64,000 nt of DNA from Merdimonas sp963929015 (GCF_963929015.1 NZ_CAWVHE010000003.1:248001-312000); one strand, 5' to 3'. Counted from the stretch's first letter, positions 1 to 11,088 are shown. Program-made: numbers and translations. Notes: generated by a model from the letters alone, not told the origin.

Positions 1-1
1 A

Positions 2-1321
2 GTAAAACTATCGGCCCGCTATATCAGCGACCGTTTCCTGCCGGATAAGGCTATTGATGTGGTGGACGAGGCGTGTTCCAGAGTAAGCCTTGGCGGGTTC
101 CGGGTGCCGGAGCAGATTTTTGCCCTGGAAAAAACGGCGCAGGATCTGTCGGTACAGCTGGAGGAAGCGTTGGTGCGAGGCGATATTGCCGAGGCGTCTC
201 TTGTCCGCAAAGAAAAAGAAGAGGCACTTAAGAAACTTGGCCGGCAAAAAGAGCGGTTCCAGAAGAAAAGCAGAGAAAAACAGCTGTCCGTGTCAGAGCA
301 GGATATTGCAGAAGTGGTGTCGCAGTGGACAAAGATTCCGGTCCAGAAGCTGGCGGAGTCTGAAAGCGCGCGCCTGAACCGGCTGGAACAGACGCTTCAT
401 AAGCGGGTGATCGGTCAGGAGGAGGCGGTATCTGCCGTGGCGCGTTCTATCAAACGGGGAAGAGTCGGGCTGAAAGACCCGAAGCGCCCGATCGGCTCCT
501 TCCTGTTTCTTGGTCCCACCGGCGTGGGAAAAACAGAACTTTCCAAAGCGCTGGCGGAAGCGTTGTTTGGAACAGAAGATTCACTGATCCGGGTAGACAT
601 GTCAGAGTATATGGAGAAACACAGCGTGTCAAAAATGATCGGATCTCCTCCGGGTTATGTGGGACATGAGGAAGGCGGACAGCTCAGCGAACAGGTGAGA
701 AGGCATCCCTACTCTGTCATTCTGTTTGATGAGATTGAGAAAGCACATCCGGATGTGTTTAACATTCTCCTGCAGGTGCTGGATGACGGACACATCACTG
801 ATTCGCAGGGCAGGAAAGTGGATTTTTGCAATACCGTGATTATTATGACTTCCAATGCCGGGGCGCAGTCTATCATTGATCCCAAGAAGCTTGGGTTTAA
901 TGCCAGGGAAGACGCAGCCGGAGATTATAAGCGGATGAAGAGTAATGTGATGAATGAGATCAAACTCATTTTCCGGCCGGAATTTCTGAACCGGATCGAT
1001 GAGATCCTGGTGTTCCATCCGTTAAGCCAGGAACAGATGAAAAAGATCGTGGGACTGATGTGCACCGACCTGATCCGCAGGGCAAAAGAGCAGCTGGGAA
1101 TCCGTCTGACGATCCGGGATTCCGTGAAAAAACATATCGTGGAGACCGGGACAGACCGCAAATACGGAGCACGTCCTCTGCGCCGGGCTGTACAGAATCA
1201 GCTGGAAGATCAGCTGGCAGAGGCTCTTTTGAAAGGAGAGATTGCAAGAGGCATGGAAGTTGTGGCGGGCATGTCTAAAAAAGAAATAAAATTTATTCCA
1301 AAAGCTACAAAAGAATCCTGA
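2..1321 (+). CDS. clpC: ClpC-type AAA+ ATPase, C-terminal part (partial)
   Basis: This is the 3' part of a Clp/Hsp100 unfoldase, which threads substrates into the ClpP protease; the 5' end lies before the window. The frame is open from base 2 and begins in the conserved region around YISDRFLPDKAID at the end of the first AAA+ domain. A charged coiled-coil middle region follows, then the second AAA+ domain with Walker A GPTGVGKTE (about residue 170 of the visible part), Walker B VILFDEIEKAHPD, and the C-terminal D2-small domain with the sensor-2 region TDRKYGARPLRR. About 439 residues are visible. In Firmicutes clpC commonly lies just before radA, as here with one small gene between, which favours ClpC over ClpB or ClpE. 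Confidence 0.93.
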   Translation, partial: VKLSARYISDRFLPDKAIDVVDEACSRVSLGGFRVPEQIFALEKTAQDLSVQLEEALVRGDIAEASLVRKEKEEALKKLGRQKERFQKKSREKQLSVSEQDIAEVVSQWTKIPVQKLAESESARLNRLEQTLHKRVIGQEEAVSAVARSIKRGRVGLKDPKRPIGSFLFLGPTGVGKTELSKALAEALFGTEDSLIRVDMSEYMEKHSVSKMIGSPPGYVGHEEGGQLSEQVRRHPYSVILFDEIEKAHPDVFNILLQVLDDGHITDSQGRKVDFCNTVIIMTSNAGAQSIIDPKKLGFNAREDAAGDYKRMKSNVMNEIKLIFRPEFLNRIDEILVFHPLSQEQMKKIVGLMCTDLIRRAKEQLGIRLTIRDSVKKHIVETGTDRKYGARPLRRAVQNQLEDQLAEALLKGEIARGMEVVAGMSKKEIKFIPKATKES

Positions 1322-1372
1322 TTTGAGATATAATGGGGATACAAATGAAGAACTTAAGGGAGGACAATACGC

Positions 1373-1786
1373 ATGACAGCAGTGAAAGAGCTTTTAAGAG
1401 CTGAGGAGGACGGAACACTTAGCTTTGGAGATTATACGCTGGAGAGCAAGACAAAACTGGAAGGCTTTGAACATAAAGGGGATATTTACAAAGTCAAGAC
1501 ATTTGCAGAAATCACAAAATTAGAACGCAATGGTATGTTTGTGTATGAATCTGTGCCGGGAACGGCGGTGGATCATTTCTGCGCCACCGAAGAAGAAATC
1601 TGTTTTCAGGTGTGCGGACCGAAGGATGCACAGTTTACGCTGGAAATGGAGGCGGACACTGTGTACGAAGTGTATATGGACGGCGTCAGCGCAGGAGAGA
1701 TGAAGACGAACTTAAGCGGAAAGTTAAGCGTAAGCGTAGAGCTTGGAAAGGACGCTCCGGTATCTGTCAAGATTATAAAAAAATAG
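1373..1786 (+). CDS. Conserved hypothetical protein, 137 aa
   Basis: An acidic, beta-rich 137-residue protein without signal peptide or membrane segment. It starts at an ATG behind a good ribosome binding site (gggagg, about 8 bases upstream). I recall similar Lachnospiraceae proteins being labelled endosialidase; nothing in this sequence (no Asp-box repeats, far too short) supports such an enzyme, so I give no function. It lies between clpC and radA on the same strand and ends in front of a terminator hairpin, so it may be co-transcribed with clpC. The second half (from about residue 85) has the alternating hydrophobic pattern of a small beta-sandwich. Confidence 0.75.
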   Translation: MTAVKELLRAEEDGTLSFGDYTLESKTKLEGFEHKGDIYKVKTFAEITKLERNGMFVYESVPGTAVDHFCATEEEICFQVCGPKDAQFTLEMEADTVYEVYMDGVSAGEMKTNLSGKLSVSVELGKDAPVSVKIIKK

Positions 1787-1828
1787 TTCAGGACGCCGTC
1801 AAAACGGATCAATTGCATAAAAAAGACA

Positions 1829-1858
1829 GCAGGCAGCCTGTATCAGGCTGCCTGTTTG
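1829..1858 (+). terminator. Rho-independent terminator after the clpC-side genes
   Basis: Inverted repeat caggcagcctg / caggctgcctg with a loop of about 4 bases, followed by a short T-rich stretch. It lies between the 137-aa gene and radA; the radA ribosome binding site begins only a few bases later. Confidence 0.6.
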
Positions 1859-1876
1859 CTTGGAAGGAGACTGATT

Positions 1877-3256
1877 ATGGCAAAAGGGAAAAAAACAGTA
1901 TTTTTCTGTCAGAACTGCGGACATGAAGAAAGTAAATGGCTGGGACAGTGCCCGGCCTGCAGAGAGTGGAATACTTTTGTGGAAGAAAAGGTAACGACAG
2001 GCCGGGAAACAAAGAAAACGGGAGGGCCTGTGGCAAGAGATGCGGTTTCACGCGTGGTAGCGCTGGAAAGTGTGTCTACAGAGGAGGAAGACCGGATCCG
2101 GACGGAGATTACAGAGCTGGACCGCGTCCTTGGCGGAGGAATCGTGCAAGGTTCCCTGGTTCTGGTGGGAGGAGATCCGGGGATCGGCAAATCCACGCTT
2201 CTTTTGCAGATGTGCCAAAAACTTGCACAGAAAGAGAAAAAGATTCTTTATATTTCTGGAGAGGAATCCTTAAAGCAGATCAGGCTCCGGGCAAACCGGA
2301 TGGGGGAATTTCCCGGAAATCTTTATCTTCTGTGCGAGACCAATCTGGAAATGATCCGCAGTGTGATCGAACAGCTGACACCGGATCTGGTGGTGATAGA
2401 TTCAATCCAGACTATGTATCATGAAGAAGTTTCTTCGGCGCCCGGCAGCGTATCTCAGGTGCGGGAGTCTACCAATGTATTTCTTCAGCTTGCAAAAGGA
2501 CTGAATATTGCCATATTTCTGGTGGGACATGTAACAAAAGAAGGAACCGTAGCAGGACCGAGAGTTTTGGAACACATGGTAGATACAGTGCTGTACTTTG
2601 AAGGGGACCGCCATGCGTCTTACCGGATCCTGCGCGGAGTGAAAAACAGATTTGGCTCCACCAATGAGATCGGCGTTTTTGAGATGCGTAAGGAAGGACT
2701 GACAGAAGTGGAAAATCCTTCAGAATATATGTTAAGCGGTCGTCCGGAGAATGCCTCCGGCTCTGTGGTGGCCTGCGCCATGGAAGGAACCAGGCCGATC
2801 CTGATGGAGATCCAGGCACTGGTGTGCAGAAGTAATTTCGGGATGCCAAGAAGAACAGCGGCAGGGCTTGACTATAACCGGGTAAATCTTCTGATGGCAG
2901 TACTGGAAAAAAGAGTGGGTCTTCCGTTGTCTGACTATGATGCATATGTGAATATTGCGGGCGGCATCCGGATGAATGAGCCGGCAGCAGATCTGGGGGT
3001 TGTGATGGCGATTGCCTCCAGCTATAAAAACAAACCGGTGCCCGGAGATATGATCGTGTTCGGAGAAGTGGGGCTAAGCGGAGAGATCCGCGCGGTGACC
3101 ATGCCGGAACAGAGAGTGGCGGAAGCAAAAAAGCTGGGCTTTCGGACCTGCGTTCTGCCTGCTGTATCGAAAAAGACTCTGGGAGACACCGGCGTGAGTG
3201 AGGGTATGAAGATCCTCGGTGTAAGTTCTATTAGTCAAGTCCTGGAGTTGTTATGA
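1877..3256 (+). CDS. radA: DNA repair protein RadA
   Basis: RadA (Sms) is a RecA-like ATPase that promotes branch migration of recombination intermediates. The 459-residue length is normal for the family. In order: an N-terminal zinc finger with C11, C14, C25 and C28; Walker A GGDPGIGKST near residue 100; the family motif KNRFG in the middle; and a C-terminal Lon-protease-like domain without peptidase activity in this family. I place the start at the ATG at 1877, behind ggaagga; an in-frame TTG at 1856 lies inside the upstream terminator stem and has no ribosome binding site. disA, which often follows radA in Firmicutes, is absent here. Confidence 0.95.
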   Translation: MAKGKKTVFFCQNCGHEESKWLGQCPACREWNTFVEEKVTTGRETKKTGGPVARDAVSRVVALESVSTEEEDRIRTEITELDRVLGGGIVQGSLVLVGGDPGIGKSTLLLQMCQKLAQKEKKILYISGEESLKQIRLRANRMGEFPGNLYLLCETNLEMIRSVIEQLTPDLVVIDSIQTMYHEEVSSAPGSVSQVRESTNVFLQLAKGLNIAIFLVGHVTKEGTVAGPRVLEHMVDTVLYFEGDRHASYRILRGVKNRFGSTNEIGVFEMRKEGLTEVENPSEYMLSGRPENASGSVVACAMEGTRPILMEIQALVCRSNFGMPRRTAAGLDYNRVNLLMAVLEKRVGLPLSDYDAYVNIAGGIRMNEPAADLGVVMAIASSYKNKPVPGDMIVFGEVGLSGEIRAVTMPEQRVAEAKKLGFRTCVLPAVSKKTLGDTGVSEGMKILGVSSISQVLELL

Positions 3257-3307
3257 AAGAAGTACTGGAAATAATGCTCATAAAATGCTCAAAAAAATAC
3301 AAATAAG

Positions 3308-3336
3308 TTGACAAAATGCACAAGTAGAGTTATTAT
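3308..3336 (+). promoter_or_regulatory. Sigma-A promoter of the opp operon
   Basis: TTGACA at 3308-3313, a 17-base spacer and TATTAT at 3331-3336, about 70 bases upstream of the oppA start. It nearly matches consensus and is the only strong promoter in the radA-oppA gap. Confidence 0.75.
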
Positions 3337-3405
3337 TTTAACAAGCTTTATCTTTTTTTGGGGCTGATAGAGCTTTAGAACCTTTTAGGAAAAGGAGGAT
3401 GAGTT

Positions 3406-5040
3406 ATGAAAAAGAGAGTTTTAGCAGCATTATTGACAACGGCTATGACAGTGACACTGCTGGCTGGCTGCGGAGTCCCGGGCGGCTCTGACGACGGAGG
3501 GGATACCGAAGGATTGAAGAGGGTAACCTATTCTCTGCGTGAAGAACCACCGACACTGGATCCGCAGCTTATGAACTCCATCCCGAGTGCTACAGCAGCG
3601 ATCCATACCTGTGCGGGACTGACCCGTAACGTAGAAGGCGAGATCCGCGGAGACGGCGCAGAGGACTGGGATGTGTCCGAGGATGGTCTGGTGTATACCT
3701 TCTATCTGCGTGATGGTCTGAAGTGGAGCGACGGAGAAGATCTGACAGCAGAAGATTATGTATATGGAATCCAGAGACTGGTTAATCCAGAGACTGCTTC
3801 CGGCTATTCTTTCCTGGGCGCGATCCTGAAGAACGGCGATCCGATCAGCAAGGGAGAAATGGATGTCAGTGAACTGGGTGTTACAGCTCCGGATTCATCT
3901 ACTGTAGAGATTACTCTGGAACATCCGGCAACATACTTTACTGCAATGACAGCGATGGCGCAGTTCTGCCCGGCCAGACAGGATCTGGTAGAAGAGTACG
4001 GACAGGATTATGCGGCAGATCCCGACAAAGCGGCTTATTCCGGACCTTTTGTAGTATCTGAGTGGAAGCATGGCGATGAGATCGTTCTTGCAAAGAATGA
4101 AGAGTACTGGGACAAAGACAGCATTAAGTTAGATGAGATCTGCCTGAAGACAGTTGCAGACGCCAAGACAGGCGTGGCAATGTGGGAAGAGGGCGAACTT
4201 GATATCACAGATGTTCCGACAGAGATGACCGAACAATATGCAGATAACTCCGAATTTGTATTTGACGGTGCAAACGATTACCTGGCGCTGAATATGAGTG
4301 AGGGACGCATCCTTCAGAACAAGAACCTTCGTCTGGCGCTGAACTATGCGATCAACAGACAGGAATACATTGACCTGGCGACCAATGGCGTATATGAGGC
4401 CAACACCAGATATGTCCTTCCGGATGTAAATGGTTATGAAGAAGGCGTAAACTATGGAGAAGCTTTCCCGTATGAGGCCTTCCCGGTAGAGGGTGATGCA
4501 GATAAGGCGAATGAATATCTGAACGCTGCAATGACAGAGCTTGGCGTATCCGATCCGGCAGAGATCACCATCGAACTTCTGACAACGGATACCGACCTTG
4601 CAAAGAAGCAGGCTGAAGTTATCCAGGATCAGATCCAGAAAGCTATCGGCGTTACCATCGAGATCCGTCAGGTAACCTATAAGCAGAGACTGGAAATGGA
4701 AGAAAAGAAAGAGTTTGATATGGTATTTACCGGATGGGTGCCGGATTATCCGGATGCTTACTCCTATCTGGAACTGTGGCTGAATGGAAGTTCCTACAAC
4801 CATACAAGCTACAACAATCCGTCTTATGATGCGCTGGTGATCGGTTCACAGACAGAGACAGATCCAAAGGCAAGAGCAGAGATGCTGTTCCAGGCAGAGC
4901 AGATCTTCCTGGAAGACGCAGCGGTTGTTCCGCTTCAGCTTCGCCGGATCCAGCTGCTTGTAAATGAAAATATTGAAAACTTTAACGTATACTTTGTAGG
5001 TTACAACTATAACCTGGTATATGCAGATATCAAAGAATAA
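3406..5040 (+). CDS. oppA: Oligopeptide ABC transporter substrate-binding lipoprotein
   Basis: A family 5 extracellular solute-binding protein (OppA/DppA class) that captures peptides outside the membrane and delivers them to OppBCDF. The signal peptide ends in a lipobox, LLAGC, with the lipidated cysteine at residue 22. The family region PPTLDPQL follows near residue 45, and the length of 544 residues is typical. Start: ATG behind aaggagg. It is the first gene of a complete opp operon; a hairpin directly behind it should make its transcript more abundant than those of the membrane genes. The actual ligand cannot be read from sequence. Confidence 0.93.
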   Translation: MKKRVLAALLTTAMTVTLLAGCGVPGGSDDGGDTEGLKRVTYSLREEPPTLDPQLMNSIPSATAAIHTCAGLTRNVEGEIRGDGAEDWDVSEDGLVYTFYLRDGLKWSDGEDLTAEDYVYGIQRLVNPETASGYSFLGAILKNGDPISKGEMDVSELGVTAPDSSTVEITLEHPATYFTAMTAMAQFCPARQDLVEEYGQDYAADPDKAAYSGPFVVSEWKHGDEIVLAKNEEYWDKDSIKLDEICLKTVADAKTGVAMWEEGELDITDVPTEMTEQYADNSEFVFDGANDYLALNMSEGRILQNKNLRLALNYAINRQEYIDLATNGVYEANTRYVLPDVNGYEEGVNYGEAFPYEAFPVEGDADKANEYLNAAMTELGVSDPAEITIELLTTDTDLAKKQAEVIQDQIQKAIGVTIEIRQVTYKQRLEMEEKKEFDMVFTGWVPDYPDAYSYLELWLNGSSYNHTSYNNPSYDALVIGSQTETDPKARAEMLFQAEQIFLEDAAVVPLQLRRIQLLVNENIENFNVYFVGYNYNLVYADIKE

Positions 5041-5070
5041 AAAATCTGCGGGAAAAGAACATGGATTTCA

Positions 5071-5098
5071 GAGGGGGAGTTTGATCTCCCCCTCTTTT
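5071..5098 (+). terminator. Intra-operon terminator between oppA and oppB
   Basis: gagggggag / ctcccccct-type stem (5071-5079 with 5086-5094), a six-base loop and four Ts. The oppB ribosome binding site follows at once. A partial terminator here would set a high ratio of binding protein to permease, as is common in opp operons. Confidence 0.75.
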
Positions 5099-5112
5099 GA
5101 AAGGAGAAGCCT

Positions 5113-6039
5113 ATGGCAAAATATATTCTAAAAAGAATCGGGCTCTCAATCGTAACGCTTATCGTGCTGACGACGATCGTGTTTATACTGGTACGTCTGA
5201 TGCCCGGAGATCCGTTTTCCAGTGATAAGATGACTCCTGAGATCCGGGCGAATATGGAAGCTTATTATGGATTGGATAAGTCACTGCCGGAGCAGTATAT
5301 TACATATATGAATAATCTGCTTCATGGAGATCTGGGGTATTCCATGAAATATGTGAATCAGTCGGTGAACAGGATTATTGCAGATGCCTTTCCTTATTCT
5401 GCAGACCTGGGGATCCGGGCGCTGATCTTTGCGGTATGTTTTGGTGTTACACTGGGAGTGATTGCGTCCCTGAACCGTGGGAAGAAGCTGGATGCAGTCT
5501 GTATCCTGATCGCAATTCTGGGAACTTCGATTCCAGACTTTATTATGGGATCTCTTCTTCAGTATTTCTTTGGTATCAAGTGGGGACTTCTGCCGGTGGC
5601 GCAGTACACGAGCGTAGCTCATACGATCCTGCCGTCTATTGCTGTGGGATTCTATACACTGGCTATGGTATCCAGGCTGATGCGTGCCAGCATGCTTGAA
5701 GTGGTCACATCGGATTATACAAAGACAGCAAAGGCCAAAGGTCTTTCCAAGTGGAGGATCACGGTGAAGCATCAGATCCGCAATGCGATCATGCCGGTCG
5801 TTACGGTCCTTGGTCCGCTGGTTGCTTCTGTGCTGACCGGAACATTTGTTATCGAGGCGCTGTTTGCGATTCCGGGACTTGGCAAACATTATGTACAGAG
5901 TATCAGCAATAACGATTATACGCTGGTGCTTGGAATGACCATTTTCTTTGGCGCCTTCTTGATCTTAATGAATCTGATCGTTGATATCCTGTATGGAATC
6001 ATCGATCCGAGAATCCGTCTGAGTGGAAAAGGAAAGTAG
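5113..6039 (+). CDS. oppB: Oligopeptide ABC transporter permease OppB
   Basis: The first transmembrane subunit of the peptide importer, 308 residues. Its N-terminal helix (IGLSIVTLIVLTTIVFILV) is followed by the family motif RLMPGDPF. The C-terminal half has the binding-protein-dependent permease signature: the EAA loop includes DYTKTAKAKGLSKWRI, which contacts the ATPases. About six membrane helices are visible. Start: ATG behind aaaggagaagcct. It lies 73 bases after oppA, separated by a terminator hairpin, and nine or fewer bases before oppC depending on which oppC start is used. Confidence 0.93.
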   Translation: MAKYILKRIGLSIVTLIVLTTIVFILVRLMPGDPFSSDKMTPEIRANMEAYYGLDKSLPEQYITYMNNLLHGDLGYSMKYVNQSVNRIIADAFPYSADLGIRALIFAVCFGVTLGVIASLNRGKKLDAVCILIAILGTSIPDFIMGSLLQYFFGIKWGLLPVAQYTSVAHTILPSIAVGFYTLAMVSRLMRASMLEVVTSDYTKTAKAKGLSKWRITVKHQIRNAIMPVVTVLGPLVASVLTGTFVIEALFAIPGLGKHYVQSISNNDYTLVLGMTIFFGAFLILMNLIVDILYGIIDPRIRLSGKGK

Positions 6040-6048
6040 GTGAAGGAA

Positions 6049-6972
6049 ATGGCAGAGATCACAAGAGAAAAGTTTAAAGTCGTAGGGAAAAATATCAGCA
6101 GTATGGAGTCCATTTCCCGCCCGAACATCGGGTACTGGCAGGACGCGTGGAGAAGAATCCGGAAAAACAAAGTGGCATTTTTCTCGTTGTGTCTGATTGT
6201 ACTGTATATTGTCATGGCTGTTTTTGCGCCTATGCTGAGTCAATACACCCATTATTCGCAGAATGTGCATGAAATGAACCAGGCATTTTCGGGGAAACAC
6301 TGGTTTGGAACAGACAGTCTGGGACGTGACCTTTGGGTTCGTGCATGGATGGGAGCAAGAGTTTCCCTGACCATTGGTTTTGTGGCAAGCATCATTAACG
6401 GAATCATAGGTTCGCTGGTGGGCGGTATTTCCGGTTACTACGGGGGGAAGGTAGACCTTCTGATCCAGCGTATCGTAGACGTGCTTTACGGGATCCCCAG
6501 CATGATCATCACCCTGCTTTTGATGGTGGTACTTGGAAACGGCGTGCATTGTCTGATCATAGCCATGATCTGTGTCGGATGGATCGGAAGCTGCCGTACC
6601 GTCCGTGGTGAAGTGCTGAAGTTAAGAGAGTCTGACTTCGTGGCGGCCGCCAAGATCATGGGCGTAAAGGATATAGCCATTATTGTAAAACACATTCTTC
6701 CCAATGTTATGGGAATTATTATTACCAGCGTGACCATGGCGATCCCGAATGCGATTTTCCAGGAAGCGTTCTTAAGTTATATCGGTCTTGGCATTTCTCC
6801 GCCGGACTGCAGCTGGGGCATCCTGGCAAAAGAAGGGATCCAGATGCTTAGAGTATATCCCTATCAGGTATTTGTACCGGCGTTTATGATCTGTACGACG
6901 ATGCTGGCGCTGAACCTGCTGGGCGACGGCCTTAGGGATGCCTTTGATCCGAAGCTTAGGGGCACAGAGTAG
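6049..6972 (+). CDS. oppC: Oligopeptide ABC transporter permease OppC
   Basis: The second permease subunit, about 307 residues, with the N-terminal cytoplasmic segment typical of OppC/DppC, a first helix near residue 45, the periplasmic motif HWFGTDSLGRDLWVR, and an EAA loop containing DFVAAAKIMGVKD. It pairs with OppB to form the channel. The start is uncertain: I chose ATG 6049, for which aggtg lies six bases upstream; a GTG at 6040, directly after the oppB stop, is in frame and would add three residues. Confidence 0.9.
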   Translation: MAEITREKFKVVGKNISSMESISRPNIGYWQDAWRRIRKNKVAFFSLCLIVLYIVMAVFAPMLSQYTHYSQNVHEMNQAFSGKHWFGTDSLGRDLWVRAWMGARVSLTIGFVASIINGIIGSLVGGISGYYGGKVDLLIQRIVDVLYGIPSMIITLLLMVVLGNGVHCLIIAMICVGWIGSCRTVRGEVLKLRESDFVAAAKIMGVKDIAIIVKHILPNVMGIIITSVTMAIPNAIFQEAFLSYIGLGISPPDCSWGILAKEGIQMLRVYPYQVFVPAFMICTTMLALNLLGDGLRDAFDPKLRGTE

Positions 6973-6987
6973 GAAGGAGGAAGAGGT

Positions 6988-8013
6988 ATGGAGAATTTAT
7001 TAGAAGTAAAACATCTGTCATTTTCCTTCCGCACCTACGGCGGTGTCGTAAAAGCAGTAAGGGATGTCAGTTTTGATGTGCGCCCCGGGGAGATTCTGGG
7101 AATCGTCGGGGAGTCTGGCTGTGGAAAGAGCGTGACCGCACAGTGTACCATGCGATTGAATCCGGAACCGCCAGGCTTTTTTGAAGGCGGAGAGATCCTG
7201 TACAAAGGCGAGGATATCCTGAAGATGAGCGAGAAAGATCTGCGGAGGATCCGTGGCACGGAGATCGGATTTATCTTTCAGGATCCCATGACTTCCCTGA
7301 ATCCGACCATGAAGGTGGGAAAACAGATTGAAGAGATTTTTGTAAAAAATAAAAGTATGAGCCGTGCGGAAAAGAAGGAAAAAGCGCTGGAGATTCTCCG
7401 GTTGGTAGGCATTTCTGATGAGGAGAGACGTTACAATCAATATCCTCATGAATTGTCCGGCGGTATGAAACAGAGAGTAATGATCGCCATTGCGCTGGTG
7501 GGAAGGCCAAGTATCGTAATCGCAGACGAGCCAACCACATCTTTGGATGTTACGATTGAGGCGCAGATCCTGGATCTTCTGAAAGAACTTCAGAGAACGC
7601 TGGGAACATCGATCATCATGATCACTCATGATCTGGGCGTGATCGCGAAGCTTTGTGACAGAGTACTGGTAATGTACGGTGGAAAAGTGGTGGAAAAAGG
7701 AACTGTGAATGAGATTTTCTATCAGACCGCGCACCCTTATACCAGAGGATTGATGCAGTCTATCGCCAAGCTGGATACCAGGAAGGGAGAGAAACTTCAT
7801 CCCATCGAAGGGACGCCGCCGGATCTGTTCGCACCCCCGAAGGGATGTCCCTTTGCGGCAAGGTGTGAGTATGCGATGGAAATCTGTGGAGAAATACCTC
7901 CATATACTTATGATCTGTCACAAGAGCATATGACCTGCTGCTGGCTGCAGCACGAGTATGCGCCAGACAATGCTATGCGGCGTCCGGATGCAAAGAAAAG
8001 GGAGGTGGAGTAA
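6988..8013 (+). CDS. oppD: Oligopeptide ABC transporter ATPase OppD
   Basis: One of the two ATPases that power the importer, 341 residues. Walker A GESGCGKSVT, Q-loop FIFQDPMTSLNP, signature LSGGMKQRVMIA, Walker B IVIADEPTTSLD and the switch histidine in ITHDLG are all intact. The C-terminal extension has the oligopeptide-transporter cysteine pattern (CPFAARCEYAMEICGE) expected for an iron-sulfur or regulatory motif. Start: ATG behind aaggagg. The stop is immediately followed by the oppF start. Confidence 0.93.
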   Translation: MENLLEVKHLSFSFRTYGGVVKAVRDVSFDVRPGEILGIVGESGCGKSVTAQCTMRLNPEPPGFFEGGEILYKGEDILKMSEKDLRRIRGTEIGFIFQDPMTSLNPTMKVGKQIEEIFVKNKSMSRAEKKEKALEILRLVGISDEERRYNQYPHELSGGMKQRVMIAIALVGRPSIVIADEPTTSLDVTIEAQILDLLKELQRTLGTSIIMITHDLGVIAKLCDRVLVMYGGKVVEKGTVNEIFYQTAHPYTRGLMQSIAKLDTRKGEKLHPIEGTPPDLFAPPKGCPFAARCEYAMEICGEIPPYTYDLSQEHMTCCWLQHEYAPDNAMRRPDAKKREVE

Positions 8014-8982
8014 ATGAATACCAATGAAAAACAGCCTCTCGTACAAGTGAAACATCTGTGCAAATATTTTCAGATCAGCCGCAAAGAGACGCTGAAGGCA
8101 GTTGACGACATGACCTTTGATATTTATAAAGGAGAGACCGTGAGCCTGGTGGGAGAATCCGGGTGCGGAAAGTCTACGACCGGGCGGTGCATGATCAAAC
8201 TGTATCATCCTACAAAAGGTCAGGTAATCTATAATGGGAAAGATATATTCAGGCTGTCCCATGCAGAACAGAAACAGTTCTGCAAGCAGGTGCAGATGAT
8301 CTTTCAGAATCCATATTCTTCCCTGAATCCAAGAATGACAGTCAGAGAGATCGTCGGAGAAGGATTAAAGCAGCAGGGAGCATCACAGAAGGAGATTGAT
8401 GCCAGAGTAGAAGAGCTGTTAAGGACGGTTGGCCTGAATAAAGATCATATGTCACGATTCCCACATGAATTTTCCGGTGGCCAGAGACAGCGTATCGGAA
8501 TTGCCCGGGCCCTGTCCATGGAACCGGAATTCATCATCTGCGATGAACCGATCTCAGCGCTGGACGTGTCCATACAGGCACAGGTGATTAATATGTTAAA
8601 GGAACTCCAGGAGCGGCTGGGGCTTACATATTTATTTATCGCTCATGATCTAAGTGTTGTAAAGTATATTTCTGACCGCGTGATCGTAATGTATCTTGGA
8701 ACGATGGTGGAAACGGCTGAGACAGAGGAATTGTATTCTAATCCTCTGCATCCTTATACCCAGGCCCTGTTATCAGCTATACCGGAGGCAGATCCGGATA
8801 AAGCAAAAGCAAATCAGCGTATCGCGATCAAAGGAGAGATCCCAAGTCCGATCAATCCAAAGAATTGCTGCCGGTTTGCAGAACGCTGTCAGTACGCAAC
8901 AGAAAGATGCTTCAAAGAAATGCCCAAATTGCATGAGGTGACGCCGGGGCACAGGGTTGCCTGTCATCTGACAGAAGCATAA
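8014..8982 (+). CDS. oppF: Oligopeptide ABC transporter ATPase OppF
   Basis: The second ATPase, 322 residues, with Walker A GESGCGKSTT, signature FSGGQRQRIGIA, Walker B FIICDEPISALD and switch histidine IAHDLS. The C-terminal oligopeptide-transporter domain has a cysteine cluster (CCRFAERCQYATERC). Its ATG follows the OppD stop without a gap, so the two are translationally coupled and should act as an OppD-OppF heterodimer. It closes the operon; a terminator lies about 30 bases on. Confidence 0.93.
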   Translation: MNTNEKQPLVQVKHLCKYFQISRKETLKAVDDMTFDIYKGETVSLVGESGCGKSTTGRCMIKLYHPTKGQVIYNGKDIFRLSHAEQKQFCKQVQMIFQNPYSSLNPRMTVREIVGEGLKQQGASQKEIDARVEELLRTVGLNKDHMSRFPHEFSGGQRQRIGIARALSMEPEFIICDEPISALDVSIQAQVINMLKELQERLGLTYLFIAHDLSVVKYISDRVIVMYLGTMVETAETEELYSNPLHPYTQALLSAIPEADPDKAKANQRIAIKGEIPSPINPKNCCRFAERCQYATERCFKEMPKLHEVTPGHRVACHLTEA

Positions 8983-9008
8983 AGAAAAAAGATAAATGAA
9001 GAAATCGG

Positions 9009-9054
9009 GTGTCCCTGGTGAGTGTTAAAAAACTCATTTCAGGGACATCTTTTT
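9009..9054 (+). terminator. Terminator of the opp operon
   Basis: Imperfect stem gtccctg..gag / ctcatttcagggac with a loop of about ten bases, ending in five Ts. Confidence 0.75.
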
Positions 9055-9126
9055 GGTGGCAGGAAAGGGTTCTCAATTTTTTAAAGAACGACTTTCCGAA
9101 ATTTTCCAAAATGATAAAAACAGGGA

Positions 9127-9155
9127 TTGACAAGTTTGGAAAGACATGGTATTCT
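9127..9155 (+). promoter_or_regulatory. rRNA operon promoter P1
   Basis: TTGACA 9127-9132, 17-base spacer ending in TGG, and TATTCT 9150-9155. It is the upstream of two promoter-like sequences in front of the 16S gene. The 8983-9430 gap holds the opp terminator, these two promoters and the rRNA leader; I see no gene. Confidence 0.6.
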
Positions 9156-9221
9156 AACACAGCTGTCGCAAATAAGAGCTGAAAAGAAATCAAAAACGAC
9201 AGAAAAAAATAAAAAAAGCTG

Positions 9222-9248
9222 TTGACAAGACTTGAAAGATGTGATAAT
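9222..9248 (+). promoter_or_regulatory. rRNA operon promoter P2
   Basis: TTGACA 9222-9227 and, 15 bases on, GATAAT 9243-9248 preceded by T (TGATAAT). An A-rich stretch directly upstream of the -35 resembles an UP element. Tandem promoters are usual for rRNA operons. Confidence 0.6.
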
Positions 9249-9430
9249 CTTATTGAGCTGTCGAAAAACAGCAAAACAACAAGGACTTTGATAACTAAAT
9301 AATAGACAACGACCCTGAAGATTCTTTTGAGAAGAATAATTCAGAATGGACATCAAGAGATGTCAACCCAAAACAGTAAGTAACGGGATAGGAAAAGCGA
9401 GTAGTTTTTCCTGGACCGGATGAGAACTTT

Positions 9431-10967
<1,537 letters not shown>

Positions 10968-11088
10968 AAGAAGAGTCTTTCGTCTGGAGCAATCCAACTA
11001 AAACGGAAGAGAAGTAGGGGCCGTTGTCTGTTATTTAGTTATCAAGGGAGATAACGATCCGAGACAGCTGTCAAAAGCGTCGAGGGAC

